From contig JAUIMG010000015.1 of NCBI GenBank assembly GCA_030433355.1, positions 1 through 64,000 on the forward strand: a DNA stretch of 64,000 nucleotides. The letters run 5' to 3'. Source of the DNA: Bacteroidia bacterium (GTDB lineage: Bacteria; Bacteroidota; Bacteroidia; Flavobacteriales_E; Vicingaceae). The translations under genes and the position numbers were made by a program. Below the pieces are notes generated by a model, which saw only the letters and a list, made by a program, of their open reading frames with translations, was not told where the DNA came from and ran no database searches. Within the stretch, counting starts at the first letter, position 1. Every line of letters starts with the position of its first letter. This document shows positions 8,123 to 16,950 of the stretch, piece by piece.

Positions 8123-9045
8123 CTACCCAAAACCCATTCTAATAACTCTTCCTTATCCACTATCGACCAAGAATGAGGATGTCGATCGCCATTGGCTCTA
8201 TATCCCATATTTTGGGTTTTTATTAATTCTACTTTAGCGTTTGGAAGCTCTTGATCTAAGCGATTACAGAGTTTTTCAATCCAATGGGCATTCATCTCAT
8301 TGGCTTGATTCCCTCTATTTTCTTTCCACCATGTAGTATCCGGTTCTGTATAAAAACGGATCTTTAGACCATCTAAATTCTTTAGATTTTCTATATTATT
8401 TGTTCTGGAAGTAAAAGGGGAGAGTTCCTCATATTTTTCAATTCCCTCTTCTGGCTTTCCCAATTCATTGTGCATCAAATTAATAATCCATTCTGCTTCT
8501 TGTACTTGAAGTGGGTGGAAGTTTCTTTGTTTGTTTCTTTGGGCATTGAGGCATAACTCTAGTAAATCTACAGGAGAGTCAACCGTGAAAATGCCTTTAG
8601 GAGCTAGGGCTGAATTCGTCTCAACTAAATAGTCGGAGATCAACAAGGTGATATTCCCTCCTCCAGAGAATCCACCAATGGCTATGTTTTCTGTTGGGAG
8701 TTGGTTCGTTTCAAAAGCATCTTCTATGCTTTCTTTAAGATAAACTTTGTACTCTTCTTCTAACCATATTTTACGGTCAAAATCAATAAACAATACCGCT
8801 ATTTCCTTTTTTATAGCCAAGTCTATTATGGGAAACTCTCTTTTGGTGCTTTCGATAATTTGTCCCGTTCCTCCAAAGAGTACCAATACCCCTTCTATCT
8901 TTTCTTTGGGTCTATTCAATTCATAAAAGTCAGTCCTTGTTTTTACAAATTCAATTTCTTCAGAATTTTCCCCTGCTTTCTTTGGAGAAGAATTGCAGCC
9001 AATAATCAAACTAATGCCTAATAGGAATGTGGAAAGTAATTTCAT
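8119..9045 (-). CDS. Predicted lipoprotein with alpha/beta-hydrolase fold
   Basis: 308 residues. The signal peptide ends in the lipobox IIGC with Cys about residue 17. The mature protein has an alpha/beta-hydrolase core: VLVLFGGTGQ, the nucleophile elbow IGGFSGGG with Ser about residue 133, and a late HPHSW histidine. The family is not recognised precisely and it is not closely similar to the hydrolase at 5727. It is convergent with, and overlaps by 4 bases, the DASS transporter gene. No downstream partner is apparent; the RND operon to its right is separated by a terminator. Confidence 0.72.
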   Translation of the reverse strand: MKLLSTFLLGISLIIGCNSSPKKAGENSEEIEFVKTRTDFYELNRPKEKIEGVLVLFGGTGQIIESTKREFPIIDLAIKKEIAVLFIDFDRKIWLEEEYKVYLKESIEDAFETNQLPTENIAIGGFSGGGNITLLISDYLVETNSALAPKGIFTVDSPVDLLELCLNAQRNKQRNFHPLQVQEAEWIINLMHNELGKPEEGIEKYEELSPFTSRTNNIENLKNLDGLKIRFYTEPDTTWWKENRGNQANEMNAHWIEKLCNRLDQELPNAKVELIKTQNMGYRANGDRHPHSWSIVDKEELLEWVLGS

Positions 9046-9105
9046 CCGGACGAATTTAACAAGCTTCTAAACAAACAGCCAATGCCAAATAAAAGTATAT
9101 AAAAA

Positions 9106-9129
9106 AAGGCCAATTATTATATTGGCCTT
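9106..9129 (-). terminator. Terminator of the RND efflux operon
   Basis: AAGGCCAAT at 9106-9114 pairs with ATTGGCCTT at 9121-9129 around a 6-base loop. In the minus direction the stem is followed by a T-run. It lies 24 bases beyond the stop of the last operon gene at 9154. Confidence 0.85.
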
Positions 9130-9153
9130 AGTCACATTAAACTAGCTATTTAC

Positions 9154-9339
9154 TTAGGATTTAACTCCTATTTTTTTCAAAATATCGTTCATTAAACACC
9201 ATTTGGTAATGGACGATTGTAATAGGTTGGCACCCACAAAAGCGGTAAACCACAACCAGTTGATATTTACATAAATTGCTAATATTAAGCTAACTAGAAT
9301 AAAAGTTCCTGCTACGCCTCTTACTATTCTATCTCTCAT
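9154..9339 (-). CDS. DUF2892 (YgaP-like transmembrane) small membrane protein
   Basis: 61 residues: an N-terminal RDRIVRGVAGTF motif followed by two hydrophobic segments, as in the DUF2892 family found alone or fused to rhodanese domains. It is the last gene of the efflux operon, 10 bases after the PII-like gene. The role is unknown; the family often sits near sulfur, metal or stress-related transport genes. Confidence 0.75.
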   Translation of the reverse strand: MRDRIVRGVAGTFILVSLILAIYVNINWLWFTAFVGANLLQSSITKWCLMNDILKKIGVKS

Positions 9340-9349
9340 AATAATTGTT

Positions 9350-9655
9350 TTAGTTTGATTTTTCTACATGCAATACAGCAAGATGAATCCTGCTTTCTGT
9401 TTTTTGTTTTCCGTTAAACTCTTCCACAGCATGGAATACGGCATCTACACTATCCTCAGGAACAAAGGCAAAGAATAGCATGGATTGTTTGTGTCCATTG
9501 CCACCTCCAAACCAATTGTCTGCGCTAGTAGTGGATTTTTTATTTGCATAGCCAACTAATTCTGTAGAAGAGAAGGCGTTTACATTATTTTGTTTTAGCA
9601 TTTTCACAATGTCTTCTTCAAACATTTGAATTGCTGTGATTACAATCATTTTCAT
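9350..9655 (-). CDS. PII-like small protein of an RND efflux operon
   Basis: 101 residues, no signal peptide. The pattern (MKMIVITAI strand, helix with EEDIVKMLKQ, variable loop with ADNWFGGGNG, then AVEEFN and HLAVLHVEK strands) fits the ferredoxin-like fold of PII-like or DUF3240-type proteins. It is sandwiched 3 bases after the RND pump gene and 10 bases before the DUF2892 gene, so it is co-translated with the pump. PII-like proteins encoded beside transporters often bind a small ligand and regulate the transporter; that role here is inference. The fold assignment is by pattern only. Confidence 0.55.
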   Translation of the reverse strand: MKMIVITAIQMFEEDIVKMLKQNNVNAFSSTELVGYANKKSTTSADNWFGGGNGHKQSMLFFAFVPEDSVDAVFHAVEEFNGKQKTESRIHLAVLHVEKSN

Positions 9656-9658
9656 ATT

Positions 9659-12600
9659 CTAAGCATTTGGTTTATTATTCTCCCACTTCTTTCTTTCTGT
9701 CATGTAGTAAATTAATGGTACTACCAATAAAGTAAGTATGGTAGAGACAATTGCACCCGCCACTAAAGAGATGGCAAGTCCTTGGAAGATTGGATCAAAA
9801 AGTATGATGGATGCTCCAATAACAACCGCTCCCGTAGTTAATAGAATAGGGGTAGTTCTTACTGCTCCTGCATCTATAATTGCGGTGATTAAATCGGCAC
9901 CTTCATTCAGCCTGATTTCTATAAAATCAATGAGTAGCACGGAGTTTCTTACCATTACTCCGGCCAAAGCAATCATTCCAATAAAAGAAGTAGCCGTAAA
10001 GAATGCTCCCAATAGCCAATGGCCTAAGATGATTCCAATTAGGGAAAGTGGAATGGCAATCATCATCACTATTGGTGTTTTGAAGTTTTGGAACCATCCT
10101 ACAATCAGCATATATATTACAATGATTACTACTAAAAAGGCTGCACCCAAATCTCTAAATACTTCTAAGGTTATTTGCCATTCGCCATCCCATTTCAAGG
10201 TATAGTTTCTATCGTCTGTAACCTTTCCTATGTATTTCTCACTCAATTCATAGCCCTTAGGAAGTTCAATTTCTTGCAACTTCTTATCCATGCCCAATAT
10301 GGCGTAAGCAGGGCTTTCTAGTCCACCGGCCATATCTGCCAATACATAAACTACTCTGTTTTGGTCTTTTCTGTATATGGTTTTCTCTGCATTTTTCTCT
10401 ACTACTCTAACCAAATTGGCAAGTGGTATATTCTCCCCATTTTTATTTTTGACGCTCAGGCTTTTGATTTTATCGATACTGCTTTTGTCTTTTTCTTCCA
10501 AAGCCATGACAATACTCACTTGACTGTGCGATCTTTCATCATAGAGATAAGAAATAGCCATTTCTCTCAGTAAATAGGTTAGGTTGCCAACTAGTTGAGC
10601 TGGAGCAACACCATTCAGCATGCTTCTTTCTCTATCTATTTCAAAAGTGTATTCCGTTTGATCTGCTTCTACCATCCAATCTACATCAACAACATCATCG
10701 GTGTTTTCTAGAATCTCCTTTACATTGGCAGCTACTTTAACTTGCTCTTCATAGTCAGGGCCATATATTTCCGCCACTAGTGTAGAAAGTACAGGTGGTC
10801 CCGGTGGAACTTCTACTAATTTGATATTTGCATTGTATTTCGCACCTATTGCTTGCACTTTCGCTCTCACCTTTTTAGCAATAGCATGGCTTTGTAAATC
10901 TCTTTCTGCTTTGGGCAACAAATTCACTTGTATATCCGCTACATTGCTGCCACTTCTTAAGTCGTAATGTCTTACCAAACCATTGAAGGTGATAGGAGCA
11001 GAGGTGCCTATATAGTTTTGGTAGTTTACCACTTCAGGAACAGTGGATAAATACTGCGCAACTTCTTTAGTCACTGCAGCCGTTCTTTCTAAAGTAGTTC
11101 CTTCCTCCATGTCAATCACCACCTGAAATTCATTCTTATTATCAAAGGGTAGCATTTTTACGGCAACAGAGTTGGTGTAAAATAATCCCATACTTCCCAG
11201 AAGTAAAACAACTGTACCTAAAAGCACTGCCCATCTTTTCTTGCTGTTGTGCAGTAAAGGCTCTTCTATCTTTTTATACCATTTGTAGATAAAGCCAGTA
11301 TCGTGTCCATGACTTTCTTTTTCTTCTTGATTATCCTTTTCTCTCAATAGGTGGTAACCCAAATATGGAGTTACGGTTAAAGCTACAAATAGGGAAAGAA
11401 TCATAGCAATAGAGGCGCCAATTGGCATCGGACTCATATAAGGGCCCATCATTCCCGAAACAAAGGCCATGGGTAATATGGCAGCAATTACGGTGAATGT
11501 TGCCAAAATAGTTGGGTTTCCAACTTCGTTGATGGCATAAATAGCAGCCTGCTTAAAAGGAAGTCGCTTCATTTTGAAGTGCCTATGCATATTTTCTGCA
11601 ATGATGATACTGTCATCTACTACTATACCTACCACAAATACTAAAGCAAATAGGGTAATTCTATTCAAGGTATAATCTAGCATGTAGTAGCTAAATAGGG
11701 TAAGGGCGAAGGTTAAGGGAACGGAAAAGAATACTACTAATCCGCCTCTCCAGCCCATGGCTAGCATCACCAATACAGTAACCGCAATAATGGCAACACC
11801 TAAGTGTAATAATAGCTCTGCCACTTTATGAGAAGCAGTATCTCCATAGTTTCTACTTACTTCTACAAATAAATCAGAAGGGATTAAATCCTTCTTTAAC
11901 ACTTCTAAATGTTCAATAACTTCTTCAGAGATGCGCATCGCATCAGCACCGGCAACTTTAGCAACAGAAAGGGTTACTGCATTGTATTCTGATGGATAAT
12001 CTTGGTGATTTATATTATTCGCTCCGTAGCCAAAACTCACATAATTAGCAGGCTTTTCAGGTCCATCGGTAATGCTAGCAATTTGATGTAAATACACCGG
12101 CATGTTTTGAAAAACACCAACGACTAAATTCTCGACATCTTCTTTTGTTTTTAGAAACTTTCCTGTAGTTAGTAAAAACTCTTCATCATTATTTAAAAAC
12201 TTCCCCGATTGAGAACTTTGATTATTCGCCTTTACCATTTGCATTACTTGCAGGGGGTCTATATTATTAGCCTTTAACTTGTTTTTATCTAGGCTTATTC
12301 TTAATTCTCTGCTTCTTCCACCAATAACTTCTGTAAGTGAAACCTGATTAACTCTTTCTACCTCTGAGCTAAGCTCTTCAGCAATTTGTCTAAGTTGAAA
12401 GTCGTCGTATTTTTCACTCCAAAGTGTAAGGCCAAGCATAGGAACATCATTGATAGACCTAGTCTTAATCATTGGCAACATAGCACCTTTAGGAAACTGA
12501 TGGGCGTGTTTAATTAGCTCATCATAAAGTTTTACATAAGATCTCTCAATGTCTTCTCCTACAATAAACTGCACGATAATCATTGCTTGTCCGTTCATGG

Positions 12601-12865
12601 CCATACTGTGAATATGGTCAACCCCTTTAATGTTGGCAATTGCTTTTTCTAAAGGTTTAACTACTCTGCTCTCCATCTCTGAAGGACTAGCGCCTGGATA
12701 GCCAATCATAAGATCTGCCATCGGTACATTAATTTGTGGTTCTTCTTCTCTAGGAATAAGCGTAGAACTGTATATTCCTATGGCCATTAGTGCCACGATA
12801 AGTAGTATAGTTAACTTAGAGTTAATGAATAAGTTAGCTATCTTTCCTGATATTCCTTCTTGCAT
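9659..12865 (-). CDS. RND-family efflux pump, inner-membrane permease
   Basis: 1068 residues, the full length for AcrB/CusA-type pumps, with the first transmembrane segment at about 15-34 and two halves each with a large periplasmic loop. TM4 keeps the proton-relay aspartates in VVGIVVDDSIIIAEN, and TM10 has GVMVRNSVLLIDF, where many pumps have a lysine before the Asn. The loop motif VPPGPPVLS is also visible. It works with the adaptor and TolC encoded just upstream to expel drugs, metals or other toxic compounds. Substrate class (HAE or HME) cannot be decided from the motifs. The PII-like gene follows after 3 bases. Confidence 0.92.
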   Translation of the reverse strand: MQEGISGKIANLFINSKLTILLIVALMAIGIYSSTLIPREEEPQINVPMADLMIGYPGASPSEMESRVVKPLEKAIANIKGVDHIHSMAMNGQAMIIVQFIVGEDIERSYVKLYDELIKHAHQFPKGAMLPMIKTRSINDVPMLGLTLWSEKYDDFQLRQIAEELSSEVERVNQVSLTEVIGGRSRELRISLDKNKLKANNIDPLQVMQMVKANNQSSQSGKFLNNDEEFLLTTGKFLKTKEDVENLVVGVFQNMPVYLHQIASITDGPEKPANYVSFGYGANNINHQDYPSEYNAVTLSVAKVAGADAMRISEEVIEHLEVLKKDLIPSDLFVEVSRNYGDTASHKVAELLLHLGVAIIAVTVLVMLAMGWRGGLVVFFSVPLTFALTLFSYYMLDYTLNRITLFALVFVVGIVVDDSIIIAENMHRHFKMKRLPFKQAAIYAINEVGNPTILATFTVIAAILPMAFVSGMMGPYMSPMPIGASIAMILSLFVALTVTPYLGYHLLREKDNQEEKESHGHDTGFIYKWYKKIEEPLLHNSKKRWAVLLGTVVLLLGSMGLFYTNSVAVKMLPFDNKNEFQVVIDMEEGTTLERTAAVTKEVAQYLSTVPEVVNYQNYIGTSAPITFNGLVRHYDLRSGSNVADIQVNLLPKAERDLQSHAIAKKVRAKVQAIGAKYNANIKLVEVPPGPPVLSTLVAEIYGPDYEEQVKVAANVKEILENTDDVVDVDWMVEADQTEYTFEIDRERSMLNGVAPAQLVGNLTYLLREMAISYLYDERSHSQVSIVMALEEKDKSSIDKIKSLSVKNKNGENIPLANLVRVVEKNAEKTIYRKDQNRVVYVLADMAGGLESPAYAILGMDKKLQEIELPKGYELSEKYIGKVTDDRNYTLKWDGEWQITLEVFRDLGAAFLVVIIVIYMLIVGWFQNFKTPIVMMIAIPLSLIGIILGHWLLGAFFTATSFIGMIALAGVMVRNSVLLIDFIEIRLNEGADLITAIIDAGAVRTTPILLTTGAVVIGASIILFDPIFQGLAISLVAGAIVSTILTLLVVPLIYYMTERKKWENNKPNA

Positions 12866-12901
12866 AATCTTCTTTTTAATGCTTCTTTAAGCTGTAAATA
12901 A

Positions 12902-13981
12902 TTAGTAGCTTATTTTAATTCCGTTGTAAAGTCTACCTTCAGAACTAAGGATATAGTCTTCTCCTGCCAATAATCCGGATAGTACCTCTACTTGCTTGTC
13001 TTTTACTTCACCTAGTCGTAACCATCTTAAAATAGCTACACCATCCTCCGTAGGAGTGTATATCCCACTTAACTGTCCTTTTCTAATAATTGCAGTTGTT
13101 GGAACTACCACGGGAGTATTTTCAGCTATTGAATCGGCTTCTATTTCTGCATTGACAAACATTCCCGGTAATATCTCCTCGTTTTGTCCACTCAAATCCA
13201 GTTTTACGATGTATTGTCCACCTGTATTTTTAGAAGAATAGCTTACCTCTCTAACAGTAGCTGCTGCATGTTTATCAGCAGATTTAATATGTATAGTGGC
13301 CTTTTGTCCTGCTTTTATGTCTCTAATATCACTTTCAGAAATCATAACGATAGCTTCTAATTTTGCCATAGATTCTAAATTGATTAATGGAAATCCAGGT
13401 GAGGCCATATCGCCAGCTTTTACAAAAGTGTTCGCTATAGTTCCATCGAAAGGAGCTCTAATATTCAAATATTCAAATTGCGCCAATACCTCTTGCTTCA
13501 TGGATTTGGCAGCATCTAAAGAAGCTTTTGCCATTTCATATCTACTCTTCATATTCTCTAATTCCTTATCAGAGGCACTTCCGCTTTTATGTAAATTTTT
13601 AAAACGCTCATAGTCATTGCTTGCGTTTTGGAAGGCAGCATTCGCTTGAGCTATATTAGCATCTACTTGAGCAGCTTTTGCTTGTAAGTCTGCACTGCTA
13701 ATGGCTATAAGTAAGTCGCCCTTCTTTACTTTCATGCCCGATTTCGCTTGCACTTTCTCCACTCTTCCCATCATTCGAGTGCTTATGTTGGCACTTTCGA
13801 AAGCATGAATTTGTCCACTTCCATTAATGGTAGATTTTGCACCATTAGCTTTTGCCTTGGCAATGCTAACAGGAATGGCTTTGGAATTGTCTACTACAAT
13901 CTCTTCTTCTTGTCCATTAGAACAAGCGTATAAACTAACTGAAGCTATTGCTATTAAAATGTATGTTTTTATTTTTCTCAT
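12902..13981 (-). CDS. RND periplasmic adaptor lipoprotein (membrane fusion protein)
   Basis: 359 residues. The signal peptide ends in the lipobox SLYAC. A barrel-sandwich (lipoyl-like) half precedes (VEKVQAKSGMKVKKGDLL) and follows (YLNIRAPFDGTIANTFVKAGD) a coiled-coil hairpin at about 105-160 rich in Ala, Lys and Glu. A beta-barrel and membrane-proximal domain make up the C-terminal part. This is the HlyD/AcrA-type adaptor that bridges pump and TolC in the periplasm. It starts 3 bases after the TolC gene and 36 bases before the pump gene. Confidence 0.9.
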   Translation of the reverse strand: MRKIKTYILIAIASVSLYACSNGQEEEIVVDNSKAIPVSIAKAKANGAKSTINGSGQIHAFESANISTRMMGRVEKVQAKSGMKVKKGDLLIAISSADLQAKAAQVDANIAQANAAFQNASNDYERFKNLHKSGSASDKELENMKSRYEMAKASLDAAKSMKQEVLAQFEYLNIRAPFDGTIANTFVKAGDMASPGFPLINLESMAKLEAIVMISESDIRDIKAGQKATIHIKSADKHAAATVREVSYSSKNTGGQYIVKLDLSGQNEEILPGMFVNAEIEADSIAENTPVVVPTTAIIRKGQLSGIYTPTEDGVAILRWLRLGEVKDKQVEVLSGLLAGEDYILSSEGRLYNGIKISY

Positions 13982-13984
13982 GGT

Positions 13985-15304
13985 TTACTTTGTTAAAAAT
14001 GCTAGATATTCTTGTGTGATTTCAAATTCAAAAACGGCTTGTAATAAGCCAAGCTCTTCTCTTAATAGTTGATTTTGAGCCATTAGTAAGTCGGTAGTTT
14101 TTTCAAGCCCTTCGCCAAATCTATCTTTTCTAATTCGGTAGGCTTCAGCCGCTTGTTCTACAGATAATTCTTGCTGATTTACCTTTTGCTTAGATAAAAT
14201 CAATTGTCTGCTCATTTTGTCTATCTCTACTTTACTTTGAGATTCATATTGCTCCGCTTCTGTTTGGGCTTTTTGAAACTCTATTTTAGATTTTTCAGAT
14301 TTAGCAATATTTTGATATCCATTAAACAATGACCAGCATAGCTGAATACCTACTAGGTAACCGCTTGCGTCTGCTTGAAAAACTTCATCGTCATATAGTT
14401 GGTATCTACCAAAGGCATTTAATCTTGGTACGAAGTTCATTTTGCTTGCTTTCGACATGCTTTCGTAGGCTTCTGCAGCCTTATACATGGCATGTATGTC
14501 TTCTCTATGAGCAGGAAGCTCAGATTGCAGTTCCTGACTTACGATACTTGATTTTAGCTTATCCTTAGGGGAATAGATGGCAGTGCCAATACTATCATTC
14601 ACTAAATAAGCTAAATGTTGGGAAGCATTTTCAATTTGGTGCTTGGCAGCACTTTGTTGAGTAATTAGCTCTTGCAGTTTAAGTTTAGCTTGCAATAAGT
14701 CTGGTTTCTGAACCATACCTTGCTCGTAATAGTCTTCCACCATGTTTACAGCTTCTTCCGCCATATTTACAGCTTCTTCAATTACCCTCAATGCTTCATA
14801 ACTTAATTGAAGAGTCATGTAGGACTTTTTCAATTCCAATTGCATTCCCTTTTCTGTTCGAATGCTCTTTTGCTCCATTGCTTCCATTTTTGCTTTGGCG
14901 GCTTTTCTCTGATACATACCATCCACATTGATAAGAGGTTGGTTGATTGAAACTTCTGTAGCAAAATTGTTAGTACGGTCCGGGTCGTTTAGCAATGCAG
15001 GGTTAAAATCTTGAACGCTAAGTATTTCTTGATTTAACTTTGATCCAAATGCCATCAAAGGGTTGGTAGTGGTAATGGCTGTATAGGAAAGTTCTACCTG
15101 TGGTAAGTAAAGAGAATTACTCTGGCGAAAATCAGCTTTTGCAGATAAATACTCTTGTTCTGCTATTCTAAGGTCCCAGTTGTTTCCCTTAAGCTTGGAG
15201 AGTAACTCTTCCTCATTAATGTAAATGGTATCTTGACTCCAACTGCTTGAAATACCTACTAAAAGAAAGGCTAAAAGACTAAGTAAATAAATTCGATTCC
15301 TCAT
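13985..15304 (-). CDS. TolC-family outer-membrane efflux protein
   Basis: About 439 residues. The signal peptide MRNRIYLLSLLAFLL begins at an ATG at 15304; an upstream in-frame TTG (15325) would put seven extra residues in front and overlap the -7 element, so 15304 is preferred. Two repeats of long amphipathic helices with strand segments (LPQVELSYTAI, FVPRLNAFGRYQL) match the OEP fold, and length is normal. It is the first gene of the five-gene efflux operon. A Crp/Fnr-like palindrome at 15353-15366 and a perfect -7 element lie upstream. Confidence 0.9.
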   Translation of the reverse strand: MRNRIYLLSLLAFLLVGISSSWSQDTIYINEEELLSKLKGNNWDLRIAEQEYLSAKADFRQSNSLYLPQVELSYTAITTTNPLMAFGSKLNQEILSVQDFNPALLNDPDRTNNFATEVSINQPLINVDGMYQRKAAKAKMEAMEQKSIRTEKGMQLELKKSYMTLQLSYEALRVIEEAVNMAEEAVNMVEDYYEQGMVQKPDLLQAKLKLQELITQQSAAKHQIENASQHLAYLVNDSIGTAIYSPKDKLKSSIVSQELQSELPAHREDIHAMYKAAEAYESMSKASKMNFVPRLNAFGRYQLYDDEVFQADASGYLVGIQLCWSLFNGYQNIAKSEKSKIEFQKAQTEAEQYESQSKVEIDKMSRQLILSKQKVNQQELSVEQAAEAYRIRKDRFGEGLEKTTDLLMAQNQLLREELGLLQAVFEFEITQEYLAFLTK

Positions 15305-15322
15305 TTTGTTCCAATTTTTGGA

Positions 15323-15366
15323 CAAAATTAGAGGTGCTTTTTAGGGGAAGAAGTAACAAATGTTAC
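15323..15366 (-). promoter_or_regulatory. Promoter and palindromic operator of the RND operon
   Basis: Read on the minus strand: the palindrome GTAACATTTGTTAC (15366-15353), 22 bases, then TAATTTTG (15330-15323), a perfect TAnnTTTG -7 element. The palindrome centre falls near -42 to -44, where class II Crp/Fnr-type activators bind. The same layout, with identical 22-base spacing, occurs upstream of the PhnA/cytochrome unit at 16724-16767. Confidence 0.65.
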
Positions 15367-15373
15367 ATCAAAG

Positions 15374-15402
15374 AAAAAAGCCCAATAGAATTGGGCTTTT
15401 TT
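15374..15402. terminator. Bidirectional hairpin after the cytochrome gene
   Basis: AGCCCAAT at 15380-15387 pairs with ATTGGGCT at 15391-15398 around a 3-base loop, flanked by an A-run and a T-run. It ends the PhnA/cytochrome transcript before the RND operon promoter, so the two units are transcribed separately. Confidence 0.85.
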
Positions 15403-15418
15403 ATATATTTTAAGGAGC

Positions 15419-16351
15419 TTATTGGGGGAATTCTACTACCCAAATGCCTCTTAATTCATTTACCCCATAACCTTTTGCAAGGTCATTTGGGTATTTTTCT
15501 TCAATCTTGGCCAAGGTAGCAGGGGCTATATCTTTAGCTATTTCTCCATGGCATTGCAAACACATCGCATTGGTAATAATAGGGTAGTAGCCAACCCATT
15601 TGCCATCTACTAAACTAACTTCTCCTTTATATTCTTCCTCATTAGCTATTTGGGCTTTTACTTTTTCAATGTATTTAAGCTCCTCTGTATTCGCGGCATT
15701 GTTGGGATTTCTATTTTTATCAGAAACTCTTTTGATAAGTGCATTTTGAAGTTGAGCTAAACTATCTGTAATTGGCATTGCTTGTATGTTACAAAAATCT
15801 ATAGCATGAGCCGATCCACCTGTATTTATAGCTTTCATTAGCTTCTTGCCTAAGGCCGATTTTGTTTTTAATGCCATTGCTTGTCCTTTCTTTAAGGGAC
15901 TTGTTTCTTCCTTATTTTCGGATTTTTTCTGGTGTTTTTCTTGATGATGTTCATCAAACCATTCCGGCTTGCTTATTTCATTTTCATAAATGTAGGTCAC
16001 TATTTTCTTTAGCTTTTCTTCTTCGAAGTTCATTTGGCTCATTAGTCCAAACTTTTTGATAGCCCCCTTCATTAAAGACTTTTCCTTCGTGGGGTTTTGA
16101 ATAAAGCTAATCATTGCTGTGACAAACTCCTCCTTGGAAGTATACTTCTTTGAATAGTGATTCTTTACGGCAATCATGGGTGGAGCTAGTCTACTATCCA
16201 TTCCTGCGGTCGGACTATGGCAACTGTAGCAATTAGCGGCCAAGAGCGTTTCTCCCTCACTTTTTTTATTTTGATTACCATTGGAGCAACTTTTAAGAAT
16301 AAATAGGGCCGTTGCAATTCCTATTAATGTAAATAGTTTTCGATTTTTCAT
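15419..16351 (-). CDS. Lipoprotein c-type cytochrome fused to a DUF3365 heme domain
   Basis: 310 residues. The lipobox LKSC lies at about 19-22. A first class I cytochrome domain with heme motif CYSCH lies near residues 41-45, with candidate axial Met in LMSQMNF near 110. A charged linker rich in Lys, Glu and His follows at about 133-160. The C-terminal DUF3365 (Tll0287-like) domain starts after LKKGQAMALK and has a second heme motif CLQCH near 268 and Cys in DFCNIQ. Such proteins are periplasmic redox or sensor proteins. It is 6 bases downstream of the PhnA gene and has a terminator after it. Two different heme domains on one lipid anchor suggest electron transfer, but the partner is unknown. 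Confidence 0.85.
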   Translation of the reverse strand: MKNRKLFTLIGIATALFILKSCSNGNQNKKSEGETLLAANCYSCHSPTAGMDSRLAPPMIAVKNHYSKKYTSKEEFVTAMISFIQNPTKEKSLMKGAIKKFGLMSQMNFEEEKLKKIVTYIYENEISKPEWFDEHHQEKHQKKSENKEETSPLKKGQAMALKTKSALGKKLMKAINTGGSAHAIDFCNIQAMPITDSLAQLQNALIKRVSDKNRNPNNAANTEELKYIEKVKAQIANEEEYKGEVSLVDGKWVGYYPIITNAMCLQCHGEIAKDIAPATLAKIEEKYPNDLAKGYGVNELRGIWVVEFPQ

Positions 16352-16357
16352 ATTTGT

Positions 16358-16699
16358 TTATGCTTTTCTTACAAATTCCGACTTTAAGCCCATAGAACCA
16401 AAGCCTTCTATTTTACAATCAATATTATGGTCACCATCTACCAATCTAATCTTTTTCACTTTGGTGCCCGCCTTTACTGGCGCTGAGGAACCTTTAACTG
16501 CTAAATCTTTAATTACAATTACAGCATCGCCATCTTGCAATTCGTTTCCATTAGAGTCAAGTACTTTTACTCTTAATTCTTCCTCTAGTTCTATTGGGTT
16601 CCATTCATGATTACACTCTGGACAAGTATAGTTTTTTTCACCGCTTGCATATCCATAAGGAGATTTGCAAATAGGGCAGGCTTTCATTTCTTCTGACAT
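16358..16699 (-). CDS. yjdM: PhnA/YjdM-family zinc-ribbon protein
   Basis: 113 residues: an N-terminal zinc ribbon CPICKSPY then CPECNHEW, and a C-terminal PhnA domain with [15 protein letters not shown] and [10 protein letters not shown], matching the full family length. PhnA proteins are cytosolic; despite the name they are not required for phosphonate breakdown and their role is poorly defined. It is the first gene of a two-gene unit with the diheme cytochrome and carries a Crp/Fnr-like palindrome plus -7 element upstream. Confidence 0.88.
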   Translation of the reverse strand: MSEEMKACPICKSPYGYASGEKNYTCPECNHEWNPIELEEELRVKVLDSNGNELQDGDAVIVIKDLAVKGSSAPVKAGTKVKKIRLVDGDHNIDCKIEGFGSMGLKSEFVRKA

Positions 16700-16723
16700 A
16701 TGTAAATGGGTTTATTTATACTT

Positions 16724-16767
16724 TAAAAGTATATTAATATTTTACATTTATAAGTTATAAATGTTAC
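16724..16767 (-). promoter_or_regulatory. Promoter and palindromic operator of the PhnA/cytochrome unit
   Basis: On the minus strand: GTAACATTTATAAC (16767-16754), 22 bases, then TACTTTTA (16731-16724), one mismatch from TAnnTTTG. It matches 12 of 14 bases of the palindrome before the RND operon, with the same spacing to the -7 element. The site also overlaps a perfect 21-base palindrome at 16744-16764 (10-base arms ACATTTATAA around a central G). Confidence 0.6.
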
Positions 16768-16823
16768 ATGAAAATAAAAATGAACTTTCTGATAAAAAAA
16801 TAGCCAACATTTAAAAATTTATA

Positions 16824-16831
16824 TAAATTTG
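16824..16831 (+). promoter_or_regulatory. Candidate -7 element of the tRNA-Asp gene
   Basis: TAAATTTG is a perfect match to TAnnTTTG, 45 bases before the tRNA 5' end. No clear -33 TTG is visible, so the call is tentative. Confidence 0.4.
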
Positions 16832-16875
16832 CCGACCGATTTACAGGAAGGTAAATTGGAGCTCTTAAAAATATT

Positions 16876-16949
16876 GGTCCGGTAGTTCAGTTGGTTAGAA
16901 TACCTGCCTGTCACGCAGGGGGTCGCGAGTTCGAGTCTCGTCCGGACCG
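16876..16949 (+). tRNA. tRNA-Asp (GTC)
   Basis: A 74-base cloverleaf: acceptor GGTCCGG pairs with CCGGACC, the anticodon loop CTGTCAC gives GTC, and the T-arm is GCGAG-TTCGAGT-CTCGT. The CCA end is not encoded. A terminator follows directly. Confidence 0.95.
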
Positions 16950-16950
16950 C

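Noticed and set aside
9738-10205. Long open frames on the strand opposite the RND pump, SulP transporter and other genes
   Set aside because: They are shadows of strongly coding frames, with no start context and no family-like motifs.
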